Origin: Roseihalotalea indica
Lineage (GTDB): Bacteria; Bacteroidota; Bacteroidia; Cytophagales; Cyclobacteriaceae
Reading direction: 5' to 3'
Length of the DNA: 64,000 bases
Assembly: GCF_022458895.1 (NCBI RefSeq)
Contig: NZ_JAINFL010000006.1
Coordinates: 62,001 to 126,000 of the forward strand
Shown: one piece after another, positions 34,473 to 42,665 of the stretch
How positions within the stretch are numbered: position 1 is the stretch's first letter
How the letters are laid out: each line of letters begins with the position of its first letter
Notes under the pieces: generated by a model
The model's database searches: none
What the model was told of the DNA's origin: nothing
Seen by the model: the letters and a program-made list of their open reading frames with translations, nothing else
Translations under genes and position numbers: made by a program

Positions 34473-35633
34473 ATGGCGAACCCTAGAGAATTCTTCCTGC
34501 GGGCCTTGAGCGGGATAGAAACGGCATATGATAAAACCAACTTCTTTGTTCAGAAAAAACTAGGCACCCTCGGCCCCTTTGCTATCCTTCCATACTATGG
34601 CTACGGCAACCACGAAACCGTGTTTATCATGGGCCGGCTGCTGGAAGACCAGGGCTTGGAAAAGCCGGGGAAAGATGCATCCACCTGGAAAAACATGGTC
34701 ACCATGCTGCACCGCTACGAGAGCGATGAGATTCCGGGAGCACGCTTGCGCCTTACGTTTCAGGACCAGGAGCAAGAGATTGTCACCGACCACGAAGGCT
34801 ACTTCGAGGCTGAGTTCAACACCAACGGCACGCTACCCCCTGACCAGATATGGCACGAGGTTCAGGTAGAATTGCTGGATAAAATTGTGGAAGACCAGGG
34901 CGAAGTAAAGGCGACCGGCGAGGTGATGGTCCCCGATGACTCTGCCCAGTTCGGCGTTATCTCCGATGTGGATGATACCATTCTGGTCTCCCGGTCTACC
35001 GACCTGATTCAGAAGGGGAAGCTAACGTTCCTGAACAATGCTAAAACCCGTATGCCCTTTGAGGGAGTCGCTTCCTTTTACCAGGCCTTACAGGGAGGGA
35101 GTGACGGAAAGCGGTTTAACCCCATCTTTTATGTCTCCAGCAGCCCCTGGAACCTCTACGACCTGCTGGCCCGGTTTTGCGAGGTGAACGACATACCGAA
35201 AGGCCCACTGCTACTACGCGATATGGGGATTAGCAAGGAGAAGTTCATCAAGTCCGGCCACATGGATTATAAGGTAGAGAAGGTAGAAAACATCTTTAAG
35301 ATGTACCCAGACCTGCCCTTTATCCTGATTGGTGACAGCGGGCAGAAAGACGCGGAGATTTACCGGCGCGTGGTAAACGACTACCCTGATAAGGTGCTGG
35401 CCGTATACATTCGCGATGTTTCGCCCAACCGCAAAAGCAAACGGGACGAGGAAGTGCAACAGATTGCCCAAACCATTAAGAACCACGGAGTAGATATGCT
35501 GCTCTGCCAGGATACCGAAGAAGCGGCTCACCATGCCATCCAGAAAGGCTTTATCCCCAGTAGCGCCATGCAAAAAGTAACGCAAGGAAAACAGGAAGAT
35601 GAAGCGAGAAGGGCAGAGGAGGAGGAAAGGTAG
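34473..35633 (+). CDS. App1-family (DUF2183) phosphatase, first copy
   Basis: The 386-aa product has the App1 phosphatidate-phosphatase domain. FGVISDVDDTILVSRSTDL near residue 160 carries the DxDxT nucleophile motif of HAD phosphatases, followed by FYVSSSPWNLYDLLARFCEV near 222 and FILIGDSGQKDAEIY near 285. The N-terminal third (FILPYYGYG-type start, VQVELLDKI near 132) is a beta-domain typical of the family. No signal peptide is present. The natural substrate in bacteria is not known. A paralogue of almost the same length follows 85 bp downstream. Confidence 0.9.
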   Translation: MANPREFFLRALSGIETAYDKTNFFVQKKLGTLGPFAILPYYGYGNHETVFIMGRLLEDQGLEKPGKDASTWKNMVTMLHRYESDEIPGARLRLTFQDQEQEIVTDHEGYFEAEFNTNGTLPPDQIWHEVQVELLDKIVEDQGEVKATGEVMVPDDSAQFGVISDVDDTILVSRSTDLIQKGKLTFLNNAKTRMPFEGVASFYQALQGGSDGKRFNPIFYVSSSPWNLYDLLARFCEVNDIPKGPLLLRDMGISKEKFIKSGHMDYKVEKVENIFKMYPDLPFILIGDSGQKDAEIYRRVVNDYPDKVLAVYIRDVSPNRKSKRDEEVQQIAQTIKNHGVDMLLCQDTEEAAHHAIQKGFIPSSAMQKVTQGKQEDEARRAEEEER

Positions 35634-35718
35634 GCGGGAAGCTGGAGGCAGTATGGGGAAGCTGTAGTTAGCCATTTAGCAATCAACCATTTAACCATTC
35701 AACAATGTAAATGTATCA

Positions 35719-36876
35719 ATGGAACAATCAACGAAAGAACCATCACTGAATAGATTTCTGGGACTGCTGAGTCGGGCGGATGACACACTGGATCGTACCA
35801 AGTTTGCCATCAAGAAACGATTCAACCTGATCGACCCAATCGTTATTATGCCTTACCGGGGGTTTGGGAACCAGACTGAAATAAAGCTAAGCGGGCGTAT
35901 TCTGGAGGATGAGGGTATTACCGAGGCGCTGAATACTGACTCTAAGTGGCGAAATATGGTGTCCATGTTCAAGCGCTTCAATAGTGATGAGATCCCTTTT
36001 GCCAACGTGCAGGCTACCTTCCAGGGGCAGACCCAGCAGGTGCAGGCCGATGATGAAGGCTACTTTCACCTGACCTTTAAGGTAGACCCGGCTGCACTGA
36101 ACTCCAGCCTGCTGTGGCACCCGGTGCAGTTAGAATTGCTGGATCAGATTGTTGAGGGGCAGGATGAGGTAGAGGCCGTGGGTGAAGTGTTGATTCCCGA
36201 CCGCAAGTCGGAGTTCGGGGTGATCTCGGATATTGACGATACCGTACTGATCTCCGAGACGACCCAACTGTTAAAGGTCATTAAGCTATCGGTGATGGAG
36301 AATGCACTGACCCGGATGCCGTTTGAAGGAGCCGCCGGGTTTTACCGAGCCCTGGCCAAGGGCAAGTACGGCAACTATCATAACCCGTTCTTCTATGTTT
36401 CCAGCAGCCCCTGGAACCTGTACGACGTGCTGAAAGACTTTTTCAAGAGCAATAATATCCCGAAGGGCCCCATCCTGTTGCGGGACATCGGCATCAGCCC
36501 GACCAAGTTTATTAAGGAAAAGCACAACGTTCATAAGCTGGAGAAGATCCGCAGCATCCTGGACACCTACGCCGACCTAAAGTTCGTCCTCATCGGTGAT
36601 AGCGGGCAGCACGACCCTGAAATTTACCAGCAGGTGGTGCACGAATACCCCAACCGTATTCTGGTGATCTACATTCGTGATGTCTCTCAAGACCCGCGCG
36701 ATGTGCAAATTGATACCATCCGCGACCACCTGACCGGCCACGGAGTGCCAATGGTGCGTTGTTCTAATACCGAGGAGGCCGCCCAACATGCGCTGAAGAT
36801 GGGTTTAATCAAAGCTTCCTCCTTACGCGACGTTCATCAGGAAAAAGAGAAAGACGAGGCGCAGGAGGAAGTCTAG
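35719..36876 (+). CDS. App1-family (DUF2183) phosphatase, second copy
   Basis: The 385-aa product is a tandem paralogue of the preceding gene. FGVISDIDDTVLISETTQL near residue 165 gives the DxDxT motif; FFYVSSSPWNLYDVLKDFFK and FVLIGDSGQHDPEIYQ follow at equivalent spacing. Both copies keep all catalytic residues, so neither is decaying. The 85-bp spacer (35634-35718) is AT-rich with word-like repeats (CCATTTAACCATTCAAC). Tandem duplication followed by divergence is the simplest explanation; overlapping but different substrates or conditions are likely. Confidence 0.9.
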   Translation: MEQSTKEPSLNRFLGLLSRADDTLDRTKFAIKKRFNLIDPIVIMPYRGFGNQTEIKLSGRILEDEGITEALNTDSKWRNMVSMFKRFNSDEIPFANVQATFQGQTQQVQADDEGYFHLTFKVDPAALNSSLLWHPVQLELLDQIVEGQDEVEAVGEVLIPDRKSEFGVISDIDDTVLISETTQLLKVIKLSVMENALTRMPFEGAAGFYRALAKGKYGNYHNPFFYVSSSPWNLYDVLKDFFKSNNIPKGPILLRDIGISPTKFIKEKHNVHKLEKIRSILDTYADLKFVLIGDSGQHDPEIYQQVVHEYPNRILVIYIRDVSQDPRDVQIDTIRDHLTGHGVPMVRCSNTEEAAQHALKMGLIKASSLRDVHQEKEKDEAQEEV

Positions 36877-36928
36877 GATAGGGGTTGCCGTTCTTCAGAT
36901 CCGGAAACAGCCGTGATGCCGTAGCTGA

Positions 36929-37120
36929 TCATCGTCGGCGAAAGGCAGCAGTGTGGCGATCAAAAAGCTTACGGAATTTGCCGCTGCCCATTTGAGAGAA
37001 AGGGGTTGTATCCCGTTTCATGTCAATTTCCCGGTTAAGTTGCAGCGTGGCGGCACTGTAAGGGATGCGGGCAAACTCGTTATCTATAAATAAAGCGGTG
37101 GTGTTAATGGAAGAAGTCAT
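36929..37120 (-). CDS. Possible 63-aa basic small protein
   Basis: An ATG start is preceded by a typical AT-rich leader (AAAAATTTAATAACC). The peptide ends GKFRKLFDRHTAAFRRR and is basic overall. Codon choice, rich in C and G at third positions, matches the neighbouring genes better than random sequence would. No family is recognised and no membrane segment is seen. It lies opposite to both flanking operons. Confidence 0.4.
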   Translation of the reverse strand: MTSSINTTALFIDNEFARIPYSAATLQLNREIDMKRDTTPFSQMGSGKFRKLFDRHTAAFRRR

Positions 37121-37148
37121 GGTTATTAAATTTTTGGGTGAATGTTGT

Positions 37149-37337
37149 TTAACTGTTGTTTGACATACTAGTATTCAAGGCATGTGCCAAAGCGGTAATT
37201 GGCCCGTAATGCACTTTAAAACCACATTTAGGTTGGAGTGAGTGTTCATAATCGTACAGTAAGCGTGCAATCCTGAACAACGCCGGGCCAGTTGCTATCT
37301 GCCTGTGAAGAGCCGAGAGAAGAGATTTGACAAACAA
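37149..37337 (-). CDS. Possible 62-aa small protein (TTG start)
   Basis: An open frame with a TTG start ends 28 nt before the 63-aa ORF on the same strand. The sequence ALFRIARLLYDYEHSLQPK followed by CGFKVHYGPITALAHALNTS has a protein-like look, but nothing else supports it. It may equally be chance. Confidence 0.2.
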   Translation of the reverse strand: MFVKSLLSALHRQIATGPALFRIARLLYDYEHSLQPKCGFKVHYGPITALAHALNTSMSNNS

Positions 37338-37414
37338 TCCGTACCTTGGCTTTGGCAGGAACCGTAAACCTTCCGTTATTTACCTGATAATACTGACTTA
37401 ACCCTTCTGTATCT

Positions 37415-38437
37415 ATGAGCAGCATTGTTTGCTTTGGCGAAATTCTTCTTCGCTTGTCGCCCCTAAACGGTTACGAGCGCATTTCCAAGACCAATGAACT
37501 GAAAATGGACTATGCCGGGGCCGAATCTAATGTGGCGGCTTCGCTTTCGTTGCTGGGACATCAGGCCCAGTATGTTACCCGCTTACCACCCCATGGGGTC
37601 GGGGACGCAGCCATCCGCTCGCTTCGAGAGTTCGGAGTTAAGACCGATCATATAGTACGCGGAGGAAAAAGGGTCGGAACGTACTTTATTGAGCACGGAT
37701 CGTCCATTCGCCCCACCCGCATCATCTATGACCGCGAGCATTCGGCCATCGCGGATATCCAAGCAGATGCTTTCGATTGGCACGAGATACTTCAAAAGCA
37801 AGACTGGTTTGTTTCTACCGGCATTACCCCGGCGCTGTCGGCTAACTGTGCTGAAGCCTGCCGGAATGCCCTGATCACTGCCCGTGAAATGGGAGTACAA
37901 ACCGCTTTTGATCTGAATTTCCGGCGCAGCCTCTGGACACTGGAGCAGGGGCGGGCCACACTGCAACCCATGCTGGAGCACGTAGACATACTATTCAGCA
38001 ATATCGGTTCGGCCTCCGATGTGCTAGACATCCAGCCAGACCATCAGGGAGATAGCTGGGAAGACCTGGTGATTGCTACCCGGGAGACTGCCGAGAAACT
38101 GATGAAGCACCGCGCGTTTCGCTGGGTAGCCCTTACCATCCGTGATCATAATTCCGCCACGGAAAACGACTGGGCTGGCATGCTATACGATGGCACTAAC
38201 GTCTACGAAAGCCGCCGCTACCGCTTTCAGATCATCGACCGTTTGGGGGGAGGTGATGCTTTTATGGCGGGAATCATTCATGGCCTCAGCCAGGGCTGGG
38301 ATGGGCAGAAAACCGTAGAGTTTGCCACGGCTGCCTCGGCTATCAAGCATACTATACCCGGTGATATTAATATTTCTACCGAAGAAGAGATCCTGGAAGT
38401 AGCCGAAGGGAATGTTTCGGGACGGGTGAAGAGGTAA
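37415..38437 (+). CDS. kdgK: 2-keto-3-deoxygluconate kinase
   Basis: The 340-aa PfkB-family sugar kinase has the N-terminal signature FGEILLRLSPLNG with GAESNVAASLSLLGH near residue 35. The C-terminal signature is LGGGDAFMAGIIHGL, whose Asp (D281) is the catalytic base. It phosphorylates KDG to KDPG. The KDPG aldolase gene lies 428 bp downstream on the same strand, which makes the substrate assignment strong. The pair would channel hexuronates or gluconate-derived KDG into pyruvate and glyceraldehyde 3-phosphate. Confidence 0.88.
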   Translation: MSSIVCFGEILLRLSPLNGYERISKTNELKMDYAGAESNVAASLSLLGHQAQYVTRLPPHGVGDAAIRSLREFGVKTDHIVRGGKRVGTYFIEHGSSIRPTRIIYDREHSAIADIQADAFDWHEILQKQDWFVSTGITPALSANCAEACRNALITAREMGVQTAFDLNFRRSLWTLEQGRATLQPMLEHVDILFSNIGSASDVLDIQPDHQGDSWEDLVIATRETAEKLMKHRAFRWVALTIRDHNSATENDWAGMLYDGTNVYESRRYRFQIIDRLGGGDAFMAGIIHGLSQGWDGQKTVEFATAASAIKHTIPGDINISTEEEILEVAEGNVSGRVKR

Positions 38438-38865
38438 GGGAATGAGGGAGTGGGAGAGATAGGATGGAATGTTAGCGGGTGGCAGGAGGCGGTGAATGTT
38501 CGCTATGCATACAGAATTCTGACTGCCTCTTGCCGACTGATTACTAACACTGAACATTCTCTAAGGTGGATTTTAGGCTTTTTATTACGGAAAGAACGGC
38601 TTTGGGGCAGAAAGCACAGAAACTCCTTGATGGCGGGGATAGAAGAGGGGGGAGATACTTAAGTACGAGGAGAGGGGGTTGGAAGAACGGACGTCTTCAG
38701 CACTCCGTGTCCTGACATTTCCGGAGAAACAGGGTGATCTACGAAGGACCGTAACGGCTGAATAACCAAAGAAGAAGGACAAATAATACCAAACAAACGA
38801 TTTACTACAGACAACCAAATACCCATAACAATCAGCAATTTAAGAATACAACCAATAAAACATCC
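38438..38865. other. Intergenic region between kdgK and the aldolase gene
   Basis: I see no gene or clear terminator in these 428 bases. The last 120 bases before 38866 are AT-rich. A GAAGA/TCTTC inverted repeat lies near 38680. The size is large for two genes of one pathway, so separate promoters are possible. Confidence 0.4.
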
Positions 38866-39501
38866 ATGAACAAAGTATCCATTCTCAATCAGATCCTAGA
38901 CCGGAAAGTCGTGGCAATTGTCCGGATGGATGACCCCATTCGTGTAGCTCCGGTCATTGAAGCATTACAGCGAGGCGGGGTTCAGGCCATTGAAGTAACC
39001 ATGGGTACTCCACGGGCATTGCAGCACATAGAGCAATTTGCGAGCCAGAATGAAATGCTGATGGGAGCCGGGTCGGTGCTGGATGCTGAAACCGCCCGGC
39101 TGGCGATTCTGGCCGGGGCTCGCTTCCTGGTCACACCGGTATCCAAAGCCTCAGTAATTGAGGTGGCTCAGCGTTACCAGGTGCCCATTTTCTCCGGAGC
39201 CTTTACTCCGGGCGAGATCCTACAGGCGCATGAGTGGGGAGCTGATGTGGTGAAGATATTTCCGGCAGATACCGTAGGCATGGACTACCTGAAAGCCGTA
39301 AAAGCGCCCATGCCCCAATTGCAACTTATGCCCACCGGCGGAGTGACCCTCGACAATGCTGCTGACTGGATCCGGCACGGTGCCTGCTGCTTGGGAATGG
39401 GCAGTGCCCTTACTGATAAGAAAGCCATCAAAGACGGACAGTACGACGTCATTGAGGAAAACGCCCGCACCCTGCTGCGCAACTTAGGAGTGGAAGCCTA
39501 A
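38866..39501 (+). CDS. eda: KDPG aldolase (2-dehydro-3-deoxyphosphogluconate aldolase)
   Basis: The 211-aa class I aldolase cleaves KDPG to pyruvate and glyceraldehyde 3-phosphate. IRVAPVIEALQRGG precedes AIEVTMGTP with the catalytic Glu (E43). GAGSVLDAETARLAILAGA, FLVTPVSK and VVKIFPADTVG (Schiff-base Lys, K130) follow, then MPTGGVTLDNAADWI near 160. Length is typical of Eda. Together with kdgK it completes the lower Entner-Doudoroff segment. Confidence 0.93.
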   Translation: MNKVSILNQILDRKVVAIVRMDDPIRVAPVIEALQRGGVQAIEVTMGTPRALQHIEQFASQNEMLMGAGSVLDAETARLAILAGARFLVTPVSKASVIEVAQRYQVPIFSGAFTPGEILQAHEWGADVVKIFPADTVGMDYLKAVKAPMPQLQLMPTGGVTLDNAADWIRHGACCLGMGSALTDKKAIKDGQYDVIEENARTLLRNLGVEA

Positions 39502-39658
39502 GGAGAGGGTGATGATCTGTTCAGGAACCACTTCAAAAAGAGTGTTGTAATGTAAGGGGAAACCGGTGGTACCAGTGGGTTTTACTACTCCCCCAAATTG
39601 GGTGAAAGAACGTCCTGGGTTGGGCAAACCTCAAAATTTCCCTCTCTTTTATACGTTC

Positions 39659-39689
39659 TTTGACCGGTATGATTTGTATCTTACATTAG
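39659..39689 (+). promoter_or_regulatory. Bacteroidota-type promoter of the M16 peptidase gene
   Basis: TTTG at 39659-39662 and TACATTAG at 39682-39689 are separated by 19 nt, the standard spacing. The -7 box differs at one base from TAnnTTTG. The ATG at 39721 is 31 nt downstream. Confidence 0.6.
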
Positions 39690-39720
39690 AAGAACTATTT
39701 ACTACGAAAAATAAATAACA

Positions 39721-42591
39721 ATGCACAAGCTGATTCCTATGATATGTTTGTTTCTGCTGACCTTCGGGTGGGCAGAAATCCGCGCCCAGGAAATGGATAT
39801 GGCTGATGACCTCAGTCTTACCAACCCCATTCCCATGACCGACAAAGTCATCAAGGGCAAACTGGATAATGGACTTACCTATTACATCCGGCAAAACAGT
39901 AAACCCGAAAACCGGGTAGAACTGCGCCTGGCTGTAAACGCCGGCTCACTGCTGGAAGAAGATTCTCAGTTGGGGCTGGCTCACTTTCTGGAGCATATGG
40001 CCTTTAACGGGACCGAAAACTTTGAGAAAAACGAACTGGTCAGTGTACTTCAGTCGGCCGGAGTTCGCTTTGGAGCCCACCTCAATGCCTACACCAGCTT
40101 CGACGAAACCGTGTACATGCTACGCCTCCCTACCGCTGATACCACAATGGACAAAGGGCTTCAGATTCTGGAAGACTGGGCCGGTGGCCTGACATTAGAC
40201 GAAGAAGAAATTGACAAAGAACGAGGAGTTGTGATTGAAGAGTGGCGTATCGGACAGGGAGCTCAGCAGCGAATGCGTGATGAATATTTTCCGAAACTGC
40301 TCTACGGCTCACGCTACGCCGAGCGTCTGCCTATTGGTACCAAAGAAATCCTGGAAAGCTTTGATTACGCCACCCTCAAGCAATTCTATCAAGACTGGTA
40401 CCGACCGGACCTGATGGCCCTGGTTGTGGTGGGTGATGTGGACCCTCAGCAAATGGAGCAGCAAATTAAAGATCGGTTTAGCGAACTGGAGAACCCTGCT
40501 CAGGAGAAAGAGCGCACCGTATACGACATTCCCTATCATGAAGACACCAAAGTATCTGTGGTCACTGACCCAGAGGCAACCTTCAACCAGATCATCTTAT
40601 TCTACAAAGATGAAGAAGATGCCAAGCCTCAGGAAAAGATACAAGACTACCGCGAAGGAGTCGTAGAAAGTCTGTTTACCGGTATGCTCAACGAGCGACT
40701 ATCCGAACTCACCCGTCAGGCAAACCCTCCCTTCATGAATGCGGCCGCCTATCATGGCACCGTTCTACGGACAAAAGAAGCCTATCAGCTCTTTGCCTAC
40801 GTACCCGAAAATGGTATTGAGCAAGGTATAAAGACCCTCCTGGAGCAAAATGAGAAGGTGCGGCAATTTGGCTTCACTCAAACGGAGCTGGACCGTTACA
40901 AGAAACAGATGCTCACTCAGTACGAGCGAGCGTATAACGAGCGGGAGAAAACCGAGTCGGATCGCTATGCTTCGGAGTACGTGCGGAATTTCCTGGAAGA
41001 TGAACCTATCCCCGGTATTGCCTTTGAGTATGAGTTTATGCAGGAGTATCTGCCTAATATCACTTTAGAGGAGGTAAATCAACTGGCTGATGAGTGGATT
41101 AAGAGTGAGAACCGGGTTGCAGTCGTAATGGCTCCGGAAAAAGAAGGCATTGAAGTACCTACCGAAGACGAAGTACGGGCCATCCTAGAAGAGATGGAAG
41201 GAGCCGAAGTAACAGCCTACGAAGATGAGGCTGTGGCTGGTTCGCTCATGGAGACCCCGCCTGAACCGGGTGAGGTTACTGAAGAGAAAACCCTGGATGC
41301 AATCGGCGTCACCGAATTAACCTTGTCTAATGGGGTAAAAGTGGTGCTAAAACCCACCGACTTCAAAGATGACGAAATCATCATGACGGCCTCTAGCCCC
41401 GGTGGGCATTCCCTTTACGACCTGGAAACCTACTACTCAGCGGTGAACGCCGATGGTATTGTGGCCCAGAGCGGTATTAAAGACTTTTCCGAGACTGCCC
41501 TCGAGAAGTACCTGTCGGATAAGAACGCCCGGGTGAGCCCATACATTGGTACCCTAACCGAAGGCTTTTCCGGTAACAGCACTCCTAAGGACCTGGAAAC
41601 GTTGCTGCAACTGACCAACCTGTACTTCACCGCACCCCGTCAGGACCAGGAGGCGTTTCAGTCTTTCATTTCCAAGAACAAGTCGATCTACGCTAATCTG
41701 CTGTCTAACCCGCAGTACTACTACCAGGACAAGCTGTCTCGTATCCTCTCTCAGGATAATCCTCGGGGTGGTGGCTTCCCTACGCAGGAAGACTGGGATA
41801 AGGTAGACTTTGAGGAGTCTTTCGAAGTGTACAACGACCGCTTTGCCGACGCCAGTGATTTTACCTTCTTCTTTGTAGGTAACTTTGATGTGGAAGAGAT
41901 CAAGCCCATGCTGACTCAGTATCTGGGCAGCCTGCCCGCCACTGACCGGGAAGAAACCTGGAAAGATATTGGCGTTCGCCCTCCTTCTGGCGTAGTAGAC
42001 GAAGAAGTGCACAAGGGCACCGACCCTAAAAGTATGGTGAATATCACCTTTACCGGAGAGCTAGAATACAACCGTGAAGAAGCTTATCAGCTACAGTCGC
42101 TGGTGCAAGCTCTGAATATCAAGCTGATTGAAGAGATTCGGGAGAAGAAAAGCGGGGTATACGGAATCAGTGCCAGCGCGGATGCTTCCAAGTATCCGTA
42201 CGAGCATTATGAGATCACTGTTGGTTTCCCTTGTGGCCCTGAAAATGTGGAAGACCTGACGGAGGCCGTGTTTGAAGAGATCAAGAAGATGAAGGAGAAC
42301 GGACCTACCGCGGCTGACTTGCAAAAGGTAAAAGAAACTCAACGACGGGATATGGAAACCAATCTGGAAGATAACCGATACTGGTTGCGTTCGTTGCAGC
42401 AGGCTTACTTCCTGGATCAGGACCCTCAGAAAATTGTAGAGTACGAGGAGCCTATTCAAAGCCTGACAGCTGAACAATTGAAGAACACTGCCAATAAGTA
42501 TTTTAACTTTGATAGTTATGTACGAGTGGTTTTACTACCCGAAGAAGGCGCTGCCTCGGAAGAGGAAAAACCTAACGGGTCAGGACAATAA
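39721..42591 (+). CDS. Exported M16 family zinc peptidase
   Basis: The 956-aa product has a signal peptide (residues 1-23, ending EIRAQ) and two pitrilysin-like halves. The N-terminal half carries the inverted zinc motif HFLEH (88-92) and a third ligand in the ERGVVIEEW stretch near residue 165. The C-terminal half (from about 530) lacks the motif, as expected for the inactive half. The protein probably acts in the periplasm in peptide turnover. A consensus promoter precedes it and a bidirectional terminator follows. Confidence 0.94.
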   Translation: MHKLIPMICLFLLTFGWAEIRAQEMDMADDLSLTNPIPMTDKVIKGKLDNGLTYYIRQNSKPENRVELRLAVNAGSLLEEDSQLGLAHFLEHMAFNGTENFEKNELVSVLQSAGVRFGAHLNAYTSFDETVYMLRLPTADTTMDKGLQILEDWAGGLTLDEEEIDKERGVVIEEWRIGQGAQQRMRDEYFPKLLYGSRYAERLPIGTKEILESFDYATLKQFYQDWYRPDLMALVVVGDVDPQQMEQQIKDRFSELENPAQEKERTVYDIPYHEDTKVSVVTDPEATFNQIILFYKDEEDAKPQEKIQDYREGVVESLFTGMLNERLSELTRQANPPFMNAAAYHGTVLRTKEAYQLFAYVPENGIEQGIKTLLEQNEKVRQFGFTQTELDRYKKQMLTQYERAYNEREKTESDRYASEYVRNFLEDEPIPGIAFEYEFMQEYLPNITLEEVNQLADEWIKSENRVAVVMAPEKEGIEVPTEDEVRAILEEMEGAEVTAYEDEAVAGSLMETPPEPGEVTEEKTLDAIGVTELTLSNGVKVVLKPTDFKDDEIIMTASSPGGHSLYDLETYYSAVNADGIVAQSGIKDFSETALEKYLSDKNARVSPYIGTLTEGFSGNSTPKDLETLLQLTNLYFTAPRQDQEAFQSFISKNKSIYANLLSNPQYYYQDKLSRILSQDNPRGGGFPTQEDWDKVDFEESFEVYNDRFADASDFTFFFVGNFDVEEIKPMLTQYLGSLPATDREETWKDIGVRPPSGVVDEEVHKGTDPKSMVNITFTGELEYNREEAYQLQSLVQALNIKLIEEIREKKSGVYGISASADASKYPYEHYEITVGFPCGPENVEDLTEAVFEEIKKMKENGPTAADLQKVKETQRRDMETNLEDNRYWLRSLQQAYFLDQDPQKIVEYEEPIQSLTAEQLKNTANKYFNFDSYVRVVLLPEEGAASEEEKPNGSGQ

Positions 42592-42608
42592 GTTTATATC
42601 ATTATAAA

Positions 42609-42650
42609 AAGAAACCCCGAAGCGGCATGGCTACTTCGGGGTTTCTTATT
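42609..42650. terminator. Bidirectional terminator
   Basis: AAGAAACCCCGAAG at 42609-42622 pairs with CTTCGGGGTTTCTT at 42634-42647. A-rich sequence on the left and T-rich on the right make it usable from both strands. It separates the converging M16 and VPS10-like genes. Confidence 0.9.
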
Positions 42651-42665
42651 TTAAGGTGAGTTGAT

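Noticed and set aside
38450..38818. Short frames on both strands between kdgK and eda
   Set aside because: They overlap each other on opposite strands and show no coding signal.
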